This document shows positions 1-12,400 of a DNA stretch of 64,000 nucleotides, piece by piece. A program made the position numbers and the translations under genes. Below the pieces are notes generated by a model, which was not told where the DNA came from, did no database searches, and was given only the letters and a program-made list of their open reading frames with translations. Origin of the DNA: Oegoconia quadripuncta. Taxonomy: Eukaryota; Arthropoda; Insecta; Lepidoptera; Autostichidae. The stretch is from contig OX438758.1 in assembly GCA_949316235.1 (NCBI GenBank), forward strand, positions 20,300,694 to 20,364,693, written 5' to 3'. Every line of letters begins with the position of its first letter. Position 1 is the first letter of the stretch.

Positions 1-1994
1 ATCATCAATAGTGTGAAGTGCTCGTCTGGTGCTTGGCGATCGAAGAATTTGCAGTGGCGAAAAGCCTTAGCTTGGCTTTTGTTTTCTGTTTGTCACAATG
101 CCTCCTCAATTTTTGGTCGGTCATATTGTTACTTCAAGAGAACAAACAATTATTTATCATTGAAATGTTGGCGACAAGGCCTTGAGACTTTAAGAGAAGT
201 CTATCAACCAATTATTATGAGAACAGAATAGTATATAATTTATTTGGTCTTGTGATACCTGATAAATAGGGATAGACTGCAGGATTATGAGTGACGTAAT
301 GGAAAGTGACGATGTGGTCAAAAACTAAGCACACGATCTAATGCCAATTCCCCTATTCTTCAAGATTTCATCATAATAGGATTTCAGTAAAACTGACGCT
401 TCGGTAAATCGTATTTTGAATGAAGAGCTGAACTGCTTAGTGCAAATGATGATGATAATGTTCTCAGCAAATCTATCGCAAACATGTAGTTTCAGCACAG
501 TAGAAATCATTTGCAGAAATGCGCATTAGCCTTGTGCAAGTGTTGTTGGAGTCGGAAGCGCGCAACACTGCTTTCTATGCGGGATTGTGCAAACTGTACT
601 GTTTGCTTTAACCACTGTTTACCTACGTGTATGGGATATGGCTCGTTTGACGCGTCTGATGTTGCGCAAGCGACATGATTTACCCGAGTTTTTGCCGTAA
701 TTGTGACCGCGCATAATTACGCGATGTCGTTCAAGGCGCGCTTTAAGATCAAGGCACATGTAATTACGCCTTAATGGACAGGAATATTTAAAAATCAATT
801 TTCAAAGTTCACTTTTTGTAATTACAGATATTTTTGGTTTGAGATCTGTGTACAATTTGACATTGAAAATCATACGAAGTCTTGCGGTAATATTTTGAAA
901 ACTAATCTTATATGATTCATTTTAAAGTATTCTTTAAGTAGGTTTAAAACGATGCTATAGACGAAGCTCCTTGCACTGCAGGTGCGTTTCGTTATGATAA
1001 CATTCCGATATGTACTTGGATTAAACCACTCCATACACCCAGAAGGCTTAAAACAATGAGGTATATCGCATCTTCTTAGGCAGGTGCACGAATAATAACC
1101 AGTAGGCAGTAGTTAGTCTCTGTGTGTTTAGCGCAACCAACACCTCATGTATAATGCAGCGAATGAAAAGCGAACATTGTAATTAGTAATTTCGGCTAAA
1201 TTACACTTTCGATTTCGTCTCGGACTAGGACACACCCGCTCGGTAGCTTTACCTGTAGCAATCTTTGCCTTGATTCTCTATTGGATGTTAGATAGGTAAA
1301 CAATGGCCCAATATGTAGGTAATAAATGGTATACTTCGTTTTACATGTGCAACGTCAAATGTTATGATTAACACTGTCCTAGGCAGTAGCTGACCAATTT
1401 CGAGGTTGTGTAAGTTACTGAATACCTGCAGTGATCAAACAGATGTGCATTTTGACTATTGTTATAGTCTATAGAGCAGTTCTTAATTCACATACACACA
1501 TAGGTTTTGAAAACTGTTTTCCTTTCCTTTTCTTTTTAGTTCATTAAATAGTAACTTATGTGTAGCAAACTGTACTGTTATTATAAATAATTATGCTACC
1601 CACAAACTTAATCTGTTTAATTGCTTTTAAGGCATGAGGTGTTTGTCTATAAGTAATTGTCACACTTAATATGTTTATGTAAAATTAAGTTATGAGATGA
1701 TGTATTAGTGTAAACAATTGTTGGTACACCTTATGAAATAAAATAAACACAAATGCTTAAGGTCCACATGAAAAAAAAGATTAGGTAGTTAAATTCAAAG
1801 GCAATCTAGATAAGTAATACTTTAGTTTTAAACTTTACTGTTAAGTATTCTGTCGTAGAACATCGTGTAACGTTTTGGAAATAGGTATGTGTGTAGAAGC
1901 AAGTGAATAGTGATGTTACTTAAGTGGAGCTAAAGAATTATATGCTATTATTATTAGTGTAGAACTTTAATTGGGTTTGTGTTAAATTGTACAT

Positions 1995-2240
1995 TCATGC
2001 ATAAAGTCCTGTTTCCCGTAGGGGTAGGTAGCAACGACAGACTGCCACTTGCTACGACCCTCACACACGTCTTTTGTTTCATTCACTCTCGTAAAGTTGC
2101 TCATACATGCTCGTCGGTTCCCCGTGGTCTTCCCCTACCAACACTACCATCCAAATTCGCTTCGTATGTCTCTTTCGTTAGTCTTCTTTCGTTCATCCTC
2201 TCCACATGTCCAACCATCTCAGCATATCTTTTCCAATCAT
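1995..2240 (-). mobile_element. LINE ORF2 3'-end remnant
   Basis: Read on the minus strand this stretch resembles the degraded C-terminal tail of the endonuclease/reverse-transcriptase LINEs common in Lepidoptera. Recognisable pieces are 'MVGHVERMNERRL' and 'GRGRPRGT', each in a different local frame from parts of the rest. It also contains the 'gggtaggtagcaacgacag' block, which resembles the terminal block of the same family near 3937 ('ggggtaggcagag'). There is no intact ORF, so it is a dead relic. Confidence 0.45.
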
Positions 2241-3604
2241 TGTCATTACGTCTGCTTTCACACTGCTTAACTCCCTAATTACACTATTCCTGATTCTATC
2301 TTTCTAAGTCACCCAACTCACACTTCTCAATGATCTCATTTCCACTGCATTTATTCTTCGTCTACCACACCCCGTATTCACTCCCCTAAATCAGTCAGCC
2401 AAACGAGCTATTTTCGACTCATTCCGGTTAATCATAAAGGCATGCAGTGCTCCATTCAGGTGATTTGTTAAATTGTAACAAAAAATAAACAAATATGTAG
2501 GACAGCAAGTGTCAGAACTGCATTCGCACCAACTATCATGGACCAACAGTGGACAGTGAACGACACAGATGACTACTATTTTGTTGGATCCGACTCTATT
2601 TGAACAAAACATAGGTATCAAATTCGCCAGTTCATCGTCCGCGCGAACGCTCCCGTGCCACAGATAATAAAGACGAAGCACTGAAGTGATGCTAATTGCA
2701 ATAAACGCTAAACGTCATTCCTTTGTTTATCTGTATTGCGATTACGCACGTCGGTATACTTGTATACGAACAAGGTATATTTACCTACTACATCCTAACG
2801 TTTCTCATGACAGGATAGATACGAGCTATCTAAATTAGATATCAATAGAACAATAGGCAAGTAGAAAGAAAAATTACACTTATCTCCATATAACCGAAAT
2901 ACAAATAGATATACTCTCTTAGTGATATTCGCTGGTGTATCCTGTCCTAGAAGTGTAAACGAGAAATATAATGAAATCAAGAGAATGCAACAACTAACAA
3001 AACTATTTAGGTTGCGGTATGTAGCACGAAAGTAGAAAAATATTATTACTTACATTGCATTATCTATTTGATTCAGTAGTAAGTGTTGGAAACATGCCAA
3101 ATGGCAAGCCACTACGATGCCATTAACGAAATGTAGAGAATGGGAGGAAGTAACCAAACTACGTCACGGTAAGTTGGATGCAATTTCCTTCACATCGGCC
3201 ACAGCACGTCCACCGCTGAACGTAGGCCTCACTGATTGATTTCCTGAGCGATCGGTTGGCAATGGTCTACATACAGTGACTTCTCGCAACCTTAATCTGG
3301 ACATCTCACGCGCGCTTGTTGGTTTGTGGTCTCCACTCTAGAACTTGTATGCCCAGGGAACTTTTTTTTAGCCGGATCAGTGCTGATAGGCCGATGCCTT
3401 TTTCAGCGTCACCGGGTAAAGAGGGCGAGCGCGGGAGCGCCCAGTACGCGTTTCGTTGCATGGGAAAATTTTAACTATCATGACTACCATCACTTCGTAA
3501 TGTGTATAGCCGGAGAGAAGAAATGACGTAAGAAACTATCCGACACACAATTTGGAAAGAGAGACTTGTGATAAGGTGCGTTAGTGATCTAATAGCCAAA
3601 ACGA

Positions 3605-3823
3605 CTAGTGACGACCGTGTAGCGCGTATAGTGAGACGGTGTAACGCGTAACTGTCCTCGCCGGCGTGCAGTATGTCGGAGATGTCGAGTTAGTTGTGTC
3701 GGACGGGCCCCAGGGCCCATCAGTCCTACGCGCTAAGTGCCCCGCCCATTGACATTTCAACTTACTAGCCCGCTGGGTTACATCGGTGACTTTCGTTCCT
3801 GCTTCCATCTCGTAGTGAAACAT
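3605..3823 (-). mobile_element. LINE reverse-transcriptase C-terminal remnant
   Basis: The minus-strand reading contains 'RASKLKCQWAGHLARRTDG', very close to the 'KLKWQWAGHIARRTDG' motif near the C-terminus of craniofacial-development-protein-2-like (endonuclease/RT) LINE proteins in insects. Only this tail is present, it is followed by frame-damaged sequence, and no upstream RT domain is recognisable. The element is an inactive 5'-truncated copy in the kinesin intron. Confidence 0.6.
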
Positions 3824-4169
3824 CGAGCATCGCCGTATCTATAATTCACTGACCTTAAGCTTTCTCATGAGGCCCTTTAGTGCCACAAATCATCAGATTA
3901 CATACATACATAAAGTCACGCCTGTATCTTATAAGGGGTAGGCAGAGACCATAGACTTCCACTTGCTACCATCAGATTTCTCTATCATATACTTGCAACT
4001 ACAATTAAGCGCAATGATAAGTCACCACTAAAGCCAACATATCACTCGATATGCAACATAATTTCTAGCAAGATATAGCCTCCTATGGTGCGGGCTCCTA
4101 AATTAAATGCCAATGATTAATTGGGAACGTGTTAATCTCCACATGTGAATTTAATCAAGAATGACTGAC

Positions 4170-4323
4170 AATGGTGTCGTTTCGGATGTACACCAACTAA
4201 ACTAAACTAAAACCAGTTTTGGAGTGGTGTCGTCGCATCGTACAGTTCCAGGGAGAAAGAAAGACAGTACTACTTTAAAACTGGTTTTAGTTTAGTTGGT
4301 GTACATCCGAATCGACACCATTG
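4170..4323. mobile_element. MITE with long terminal inverted repeats
   Basis: The ends are inverted copies of each other: 'caatggtgtcg' at the left and 'cgacaccattg' at the right, continuing inward as 'ggatgtacaccaactaaac' and its complement, with 'aaaaccagtttt'-type sequence further in. The core is about 60 bp and non-coding. A second copy lies at 37210-37328, and one end is left at about 47675-47735. The structure suggests a non-autonomous DNA transposon mobilised by an unknown transposase. Confidence 0.75.
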
Positions 4324-5489
4324 TGTTGCTAAAGGCCAATTCTGATTTAGATAATACTTATTTCCATTTGTCAACTATGTAACCTACACTAATCATAAAG
4401 GGATTCTGTTCTGTACCTAGTACCTACCTTTTAAGTTCTTTTTAAGAAATACTCTTTAAACTTTATATATGTGTGTGATTGGAGTAACAAATAAACGATT
4501 TATCTATATAATAATTCTTTTGAGTAAATAATCCACTGCTCGATATAGCCTCGTCACACATCTAGCAAGGACGTCCCATACTCATCACAGATCTGATGAT
4601 TCAATGTCAATTCACCATTCCCTCTCAATGATGAAGTATAATGGAACATCGTGCGAACGCGGTGCAATGCGTCCTATCTTTTAATATGTTTTTAAGCATC
4701 TAGGGTTTCGTTCGCCGAAAAAGTAAAGATAATTAATTGCATAACAGAGATTGTAATATTTGTTCAAGGATATGAGACGGACATGGGTCGAGCCCAGACC
4801 TTCGTACCTAATTGACAATCGAACAACTCTACTGTATCCTAGAAACTTGGAATTAAATCACGTAGTTCAGGGGAATATTAAGGTCTGTTAGATAGAACAC
4901 AAGGTCCATTTAATAACCATTACCTCTGGCTGCAAATCATGACATCATGCGCAAGTGCCGCTTGGCGCACAGTCAGTGAACAAACACAAAGGTCCGCGCC
5001 TGCGCCTCTATATGGAAGAGACACGTTGCGTCAATGTTGACACTTTGCCCGGTATCTCGTGTCAATTCCAGCGTATCCTTAATTAGACATTGATTTTGTA
5101 CAACTAGTATACTTGCTTAGTTAATTTACTTTGTAATAAAACAAGGAACCGGTTCACTACGGCACTTATTCAGTAACGATTCCGATCATTTTATCATGCA
5201 GTGGGGGTTGGGAACGCCCTTTGTGCTTTGACAGGAAACCGACGTCTTATCTATTTATGTCTGCCACCAAGAATTAATGCAAGAATATTCGTAGGAAAAA
5301 AAAGTTATCGCAATTGACGCATTACATCTTCCGTTTCCTCGGTGTGGAACGAGTCTATCAAAAATTGAAAACCAATTAATTGATAATGGACCTCAGCCAG
5401 CTGACGGAGTTAGTTCGATCGATATGTCAACCTTAACAGTACTTAGATGCATCAGTCACTTGTGGTAAAGGGTTCATCATCAACAGCCT

Positions 5490-5766
5490 TACAAGTCCAT
5501 AGCCTCCTCTCTCTGGGAGAGGGTTTGGACCAAGACCCACCACGCGGGGCCAGTGTGGAGTAGTGGATTTGCGTTAGAGTAAGCGTTAAGCCGCGGTAGT
5601 AGACCACGGACTGCATTCAACTGAATACAATCACGACCGACAATTTAACGTGCCCTCGAAAAGCATTCGTCTTAAACAGCCACTAGTGGTCACCCATCCA
5701 AGGACTGACCGCGGCAGACATTGCTTAACTTCGCTAATTGAAAACGAATAGCGAATGTGACCGTGC
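5490..5766 (+). repeat. Dispersed repeat, family D
   Basis: The right half ('cacccatccaaggactgac' to 'gtgaccgtgccac') recurs nearly verbatim at 63049-63128 and in degraded form at 34430-34505. A left-part relative is at 33738-33910. The layout resembles a retroposed element of lepidopteran genomes, but I cannot assign a superfamily. Confidence 0.5.
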
Positions 5767-6436
5767 CACTTTTATCATACATTTTCATAAAATAGTCGAC
5801 ATGTCGTCTATTGACATTCGACAGACGTAACAACAGCATAAACTGCAATCGCACGATAATCCTTATCTACGTCGAGGAGATTGGATATCACAAAGCGATA
5901 CCAAATTATAAGGTTATTAGGGTATTATCTGCATCAATCAAGGTGATTCGGAAGAAATATGATTGTTAGAGCCAAGACAGATAAAGAAGTATGCTCAGAT
6001 ATGCCTAAAATCTCTTATACGATCTTTGGAAATTTGGATGATGGTAGAATAATAATAAGCCCAAGCGCAGATGACATACGCACTTTCAATAGAAAACATT
6101 GGTGCTATAACCATTTTCAAGACTACAATCTCAAATATGGCAATCTTAGAACCTTGTCACAAGACAGCAAGTCTTTGTCTACGTTTCATTGATCAGATAT
6201 AATTAGTATTTGCCATTACTAATTTATAAGTCAATATTGATGTTGCTATATGTTAATACTATGACTAAATTCAATGGAAATCAATTCATTCGTCTGAAGG
6301 ACATTCGACACCGATTACATATTCTTGCAAATTTGCAAATTTTAATTATTACATAATCCAAGACAGTTTTCATCTCGGCTTGAATTATTCTAACCCATTT
6401 CAACTGAAAAGATTCAGCAATAAAACTCAAGCTCAC

Positions 6437-9400
6437 CTGTCCCCTAATTGTCAGCTTTTTGCATTCTTTGGAGAGCAGATCCCGAACATCTTCGAGGTAG
6501 AGTTCAACGTAGGAGCAGGAGACGAGATGCGTGACGTCAGGCGAGGCGGTGTTCTCGATGTGCGCCCAGATGTGGCGGAAGGCGCGTGGGATGATGCCCT
6601 CGTCGTTCTCGGAGCCCTCCATCGTGTGGGTCTTGCCGGTGCCGGTCTGTCCGTACGCGAATACGCAACCGTTGAACCCATCGAGCACCGACGCGACCAG
6701 GGGACGCACCTGCCACAATAAATTGAACTTTAATATTGCATGAATGAGGCTTATGTGCAGTATGTAAGAGGGATTTTAAAATATTGGGAAATTGGAGTTT
6801 TTTTCTTCGTTAATCATATGTACCAATTGCTGCGATTTTCAAAGATATGTCCAAATTTGTTTTTTATTTGGAAAATGGAATATTATTTCAAGGTTTCACA
6901 TAAAATATTTTTTAATTTCTGGGCTAAATCACATAATAAAAACAATTTGAACTCTTTTCATGTGCTTCCCATAATCATTTCTTAGATTCGCTGAAACTTT
7001 TATAAAGCGGTTACTTTTAAAAATTAACGCTGCCTATACTTAACTTAATGTTATCCGATAATACACACAAAGTTTAGCTAAATTTGGATTTGCCGTTCCC
7101 AAAAAAAAATCAAAAATGTTTGTATGGTGAAAACAGTCTTAATGAAATTCTTCATACAATACGCCAATTTCATAGGTAAGGACCTAATATGTTATTAATT
7201 ATGAGGAGGGATGAAACGCATGTTACTAAGAGAGTGATAAATATGAATGTCGATGGATGGACAGGCAAGGGAAAGACCACGGAAAATGAATGGATTGTGT
7301 TGAGGGAAATTATGAACGAAAAGGGTGTGAATGATGAGGTAACCGCCGATAGAGGAGAATGGAATAAAAGGACGTACTGCAGCGACCACAAATAAATTAG
7401 GACCAGGGCAGGATAAGATGATGATGAGGCTTATGTCCAGTAGTGGACTTTTAGAGCTGTTGCACATTAACACGGTGTGAGGTGATATTTGCTAAAATAT
7501 ACGGAAATATCCGATTCCTAACATGCAGGCACGGCCGCAATGCAAACATGACGGTCAAGGTCAAATACATAAAAAATTTGTTAAAACCAGAGACTTACAA
7601 ATAGTAGTAGACCAATCATTAATAGTCTACCTATACCCCATCTCTATCCACAGCTTATGTCAATAACGAGACTCTTTATATATAAATATTGCTTGTTGCC
7701 AAACAAAACACTTAGGTGTTAGATAAGGTATTAATAAATTTGTAATCTGATAAGCCACACAATTAGAACCTAGTCCTAGACATTTCCTCGTACGTCACCG
7801 CCTAGACGTGGCCATTTCTTTTGTATGGAAACGGGGTACTTAATCCGTATGGTGGGTCTGCTACTATTTTTAGGTCTATGGTTTAAACCAATGATTTCTG
7901 TAGGTAGAGAAAAAACTTTGAGAAACGTAAGCAATAAGAACTCTGGTTGGAGCAGGAGCCAGGAGCTGAATAACGAGAAGCCTTAAATTTGAAATTAAAA
8001 ACAAGATATTAGGTTACGTTTGAACCTTTGGGATCCCAAATAAATACGATGTAGGTCTACCACGAGTATAATATGTGTTTTATTGCGCATTTCAGTTTTG
8101 CATAGTCATGTCATATGGAATCAATATATTGCTTTTATATGTATATTTTTTAATTTCTCAAGAGAACTAATATTGTTATTATTTATTGTACAAGAAATAA
8201 AAACAGACCACAGTCACTATGTACAAAGGTGAGCTTATCTCTAAAGAGATCTCTTCCAGCGAACTCTACTGGAGCCTAGAGAAGTAACACGGGATGGAGA
8301 AATTATAAAAATTTTGTAGTGAAATGCTTTCCAATCTCCGTCACGTTAAGAAATTTGCAACTGAACGGGAATAACTGTTAAATGAATCGCTATAAATAAA
8401 CTGACAATAATCGTGAAACGGCTGAAAATAGGATGATGTAACTCGGCGCATCGCGCGCTTAGTGTAGCCTTGACTCTCGCGCATCTGTGGACCTGTGCCA
8501 TTGGTGTAGGCTCCTCGAGACAAGTGTGCGCACAATGGGCCGTGCGGGGAACAAAAGGCAATAATCAAAACAGAACAACATTAAGCTCAAATCAAATACA
8601 ACGAGCACACGAGGTGTAAACGTGTGCCATTACATCACGAGCAGCGTCCACCGGCGCGGGCGACGCGGCAAGTGTTATGTTTGTGGTAACTCACGACAAA
8701 CACACAAGACAAGGTTTATTATGTTTAGATGGAGGACTTAAGTAATGTTCAATTCTTCTGAACATATTGCCATAAAAAGCAATCGATGTTAGTTTAATAC
8801 ACCTACCTACATGTAATTCCTGTTTACTGTGTGCGAAGTGCGAGTTTTGCCTCGTTTTTAACTTTACCATCGCGTTCGCGTTAACGCAAAAAGTATCTAT
8901 GGAAAAAATCGTTTTGCAAACCCGCTAGAGGCGCTGCACATTGCTTCATTCAAATTCGAAATAAGTCGAAACAAAATTCACACTCCGCCCTCTAGTGACC
9001 CCACTCCTGACTACGAACAACTTTTCACTAGGATACATAGCCGAATTCTGCCGAAAATTGTTGGACTTCCATATCAAAGGTGGTTTTAGAAATGGTTTAC
9101 TTTGTATAGGTAATCGAAATTTTTTAATCGAATCCGTCTATGGGGAAAGTTATTCGTAATCAAAAGTGGCATTACCAGTTAAAGGGAATTACAGGAATTC
9201 AAATTCACCCTGTATCATCATCTTCTTGCCGTGGTCCCAGATGAGTCCCAGGAGGCCCAAGAAGATGATGATAAAACAACCGAATTCAGTAAGATTCCAA
9301 TTCTCCATCTCCGAGTGACAGGCCAGTATTATTATATCTACGAGTACATGTAAATTTTCATAAAAGGTAGAAAAATTACAGAAATTGCGACGGTGGTGTG

Positions 9401-12400
9401 ACGGTGGTGACAGCCCGTACGGTCGAAGCCGTCTGAAATAAATTGATATAAGTAATCTTTAACGTAGAATCTAAACACAACGTATAATTTAAAATACCTA
9501 TTAATAGTAGTGTTGTACCAGTTGCGTTTCAACCTTCACGGCGACGGTCAAGTCCGACCGTTGAAGTAATCGATAAACTTTAACTTTGTTACCTGCACGT
9601 TCTGGTAATTTAAGTTGTAAAAACAAGACTTAGTTTTCTGACCAATTAAGTTTCAATACAGCATAAATAGTCGTGCGTTTCTACTCAAGCCGACCGAAGG
9701 AAAATCAGCTAATAAGATCACTTGTGGAGAATGTAGACATTGCTATTGGTTAATACTTCTCCACTACGCTGAGTGGATACGCACGCTATGTAATTTTAAC
9801 AAAGAAATTTTAAGATGGTAATGACTTTTGATTTTATCATCAGCATTTATAGATTTATACCTAAGTAACCTACTCATTAATAATCTATGAAACTAGCGAT
9901 CGCAGAGTGTTGAGTACAACAGGATTGTATCCTAAACACAATTTATCAGAACATGATCATGAATGGCATTGTGTATGGTCGCCCACACTTATCGACTCAT
10001 CGACTATTGTTTGTTTTTTTACAAGAAAACCGACAAAACCTTCGCGAACCACAATTGGGAGTGAAACCGAGGACAGGTGCCTTTGTAGCAAATAGTGCTT
10101 GACTAATGTTTTAGGTTGGGCTGTATACCTGTAGGTGTGATGAAGTGTCAATTGGATGATGATGGATTAGCGATGTTGAAGGCTGAAATTGTAAATTTTG
10201 CCTTTGTTCAAACCGTCCAAAATTATATAATTAAGTTACATTTCCCTAATTCAATGACAGAATTTTTTTGAGAACAAATTTTGCCGAATGTTGTTCATTT
10301 TTGAGATAACCTTGTATATTGACCTGATTTAGATAAACAATAATAGTCGTGTAAAATGGTAACTATTTAAGTAATAAGCAGTAGCCTCTACAGGCAAGAA
10401 TTATACAATAGAAAGCGAGTCAGAGCCGCAATTTACGAAATGAGCACTGCACGAGGCCGCGCTCTAGTACCACCGGCTTCAATCGAGACATAACATATCG
10501 ACCCTTCAGCGTTACATCGGTTGGGTGGACAATGGGAAGCATATAAATTGAAATCCGTCACAATAAAAAAATATTGCATTTCTAAGGATCTAATGGGATT
10601 TGAGAATTTCTTTTTCTAATGTCTTTTGGTGCACATTTAGTTTTCAGCCGGATGAAATGGTGAAAATTTTTATAAAAGCAAAGTCGTTCTACAACAACAC
10701 CGAACATTATGGCAAAATTTTATGACCGTCATAAATGTAAGATGATAGGTACGACATCGGTAGTGGTTGGTCTCGCGATATTGTCGCATTATTACAAAAT
10801 AATGAGAGCCATATTGTTGGCCGCGCTGTCTGTTGTCAGCACATTGGAGGTGGCCGCATGCGCGTGGGCAATGACGCGGGAATGGCTGTTTTTTGCGGTG
10901 CGCGGAAATCGTGCGTTCTCTCTGTGAAATGTACGAAGCTATATGTTATTATGAGTTGTTAGCTACTACATGTATACGTGATGGTCGAGGACGGAAATAT
11001 CCAGGCATAAATATTGTCTGGCGAGACGGATGCGTGTTGACATTGAGATTAGTGTACTACTCATAGCTGCAACGAAATGTATAACAATGGTCTGACAATT
11101 CAAACACCAATAATCCTTAAAAATACTGAACAGGCGCTCATTATTTACTCTTAATAATGACTGCAGAGTCAGTCGTGTGCCTGCGGATTTGTATGTAGTA
11201 CAGTCTGATACAGAGAAACTTATAGTGCATAAAAAAAAAATACAAATTTAATTTTCTAAGGAAATCATGAATGTTTTTGGAGAATGATTTTTATTTAGTT
11301 ACAGTAAGTAGTTGCAGGTATAAGGAAACCATTAGATAGTATGGTAGTATTGCCAAAAAGTGAAATTTTGATATCCTTGGCTTGTCTTGTCTCGAAAGAA
11401 ATAATAAATGCAAAAGAGCTAGCGCGTTAAGGAACGAGAGGTATACTTTTAGCTGCAGGCGACTGTACATTTTTTTTATGCATAACGGGTTGGTACTTGA
11501 TCTCAATCACACCTGATGTTAAGTGAAGATGAGGTCGAAGGTGGAAGCGTACTGACCCGGAAAACCCAACACATTTGGAGGACTGGCTATCTTATCTCTG
11601 ACAACAGAAACACAATAATGCTATTAACATTGCTGTTTGGCGGCAGATTTTAAATAAGATGGTGGTAGCTAGCCAGGCGGACATTTAAAATTACAATTGT
11701 TTTGACTACAAATAGGAATTTGCTATGGAACAGCCGATTATAGTCCTATAATTAGTATAAACTGGTCAGTCAGATGGTCCAAACTATGCTTTAAGGGGAA
11801 GTTTACTATTGATTTATTTGTTTGCGAGTGTCAAAATATGCGGCATAAATTCCATATTTTTTTATTGCGTTACTTTAGAAGATTTTTAACTGCTCTAAGC
11901 GACCGTAGTCTTAAATATTTGATATTTCAACTTAAGTATTCATATAATGGAAACTTTTTCTTGAGATATGGAACCCTAAAAAAGGGCGGTATGGATACAT
12001 GCGTCCCTCACGCACATAATAAAAAACCATATATCTGTTATATAGTTCCAAGACAACTATGCCTTTGACAAATACCTTTTTTGGCTATTTAAATGTATAT
12101 TCCACTACCACACTGATTCCACTATGACTCCTATAAGCTAGGATCAACAGTGGTACTTGACACGGCGCCTGCTGAAGGTAGACGGTGCCCTACGTGACTC
12201 TGTTGCTACCTTGGACCCCAGGCTAATTAAAGAAAGACATGGGGTGTGTAAACGGGAGGATGAAGGTTCCTACAAAAATATGTGTGGATAATTATCTGGT
12301 ATCGCTCAGGCACGCACCCGTAATCCATAGTTCACATTTAAACTGCAGTTTTCTTATCTGCAGTAATGAACTTCATCACGAGCTATAAAATTTGACCAAG

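Larger units (their letters stand above)
1..6436. other. Presumed downstream intron of the kinesin gene, repeat-bearing
   Basis: No exon of the kinesin gene could be found here on the minus strand, although the next part of its motor domain (the switch I region) is expected downstream of 6437. The stretch is AT-rich and holds LINE debris near 1995-2240, 3605-3823 and 3905-3975, one short inverted-repeat element at 4170-4323 and a dispersed repeat at about 5490-5766. Positions 1-1990 show nothing I can support. Confidence 0.5.

Noticed and set aside
9217..9272. Short hairpin 'catcatcttcttg...caagaagatgatg'
   Set aside because: Built of simple-sequence trinucleotides; too short and low-complexity to call a functional hairpin.
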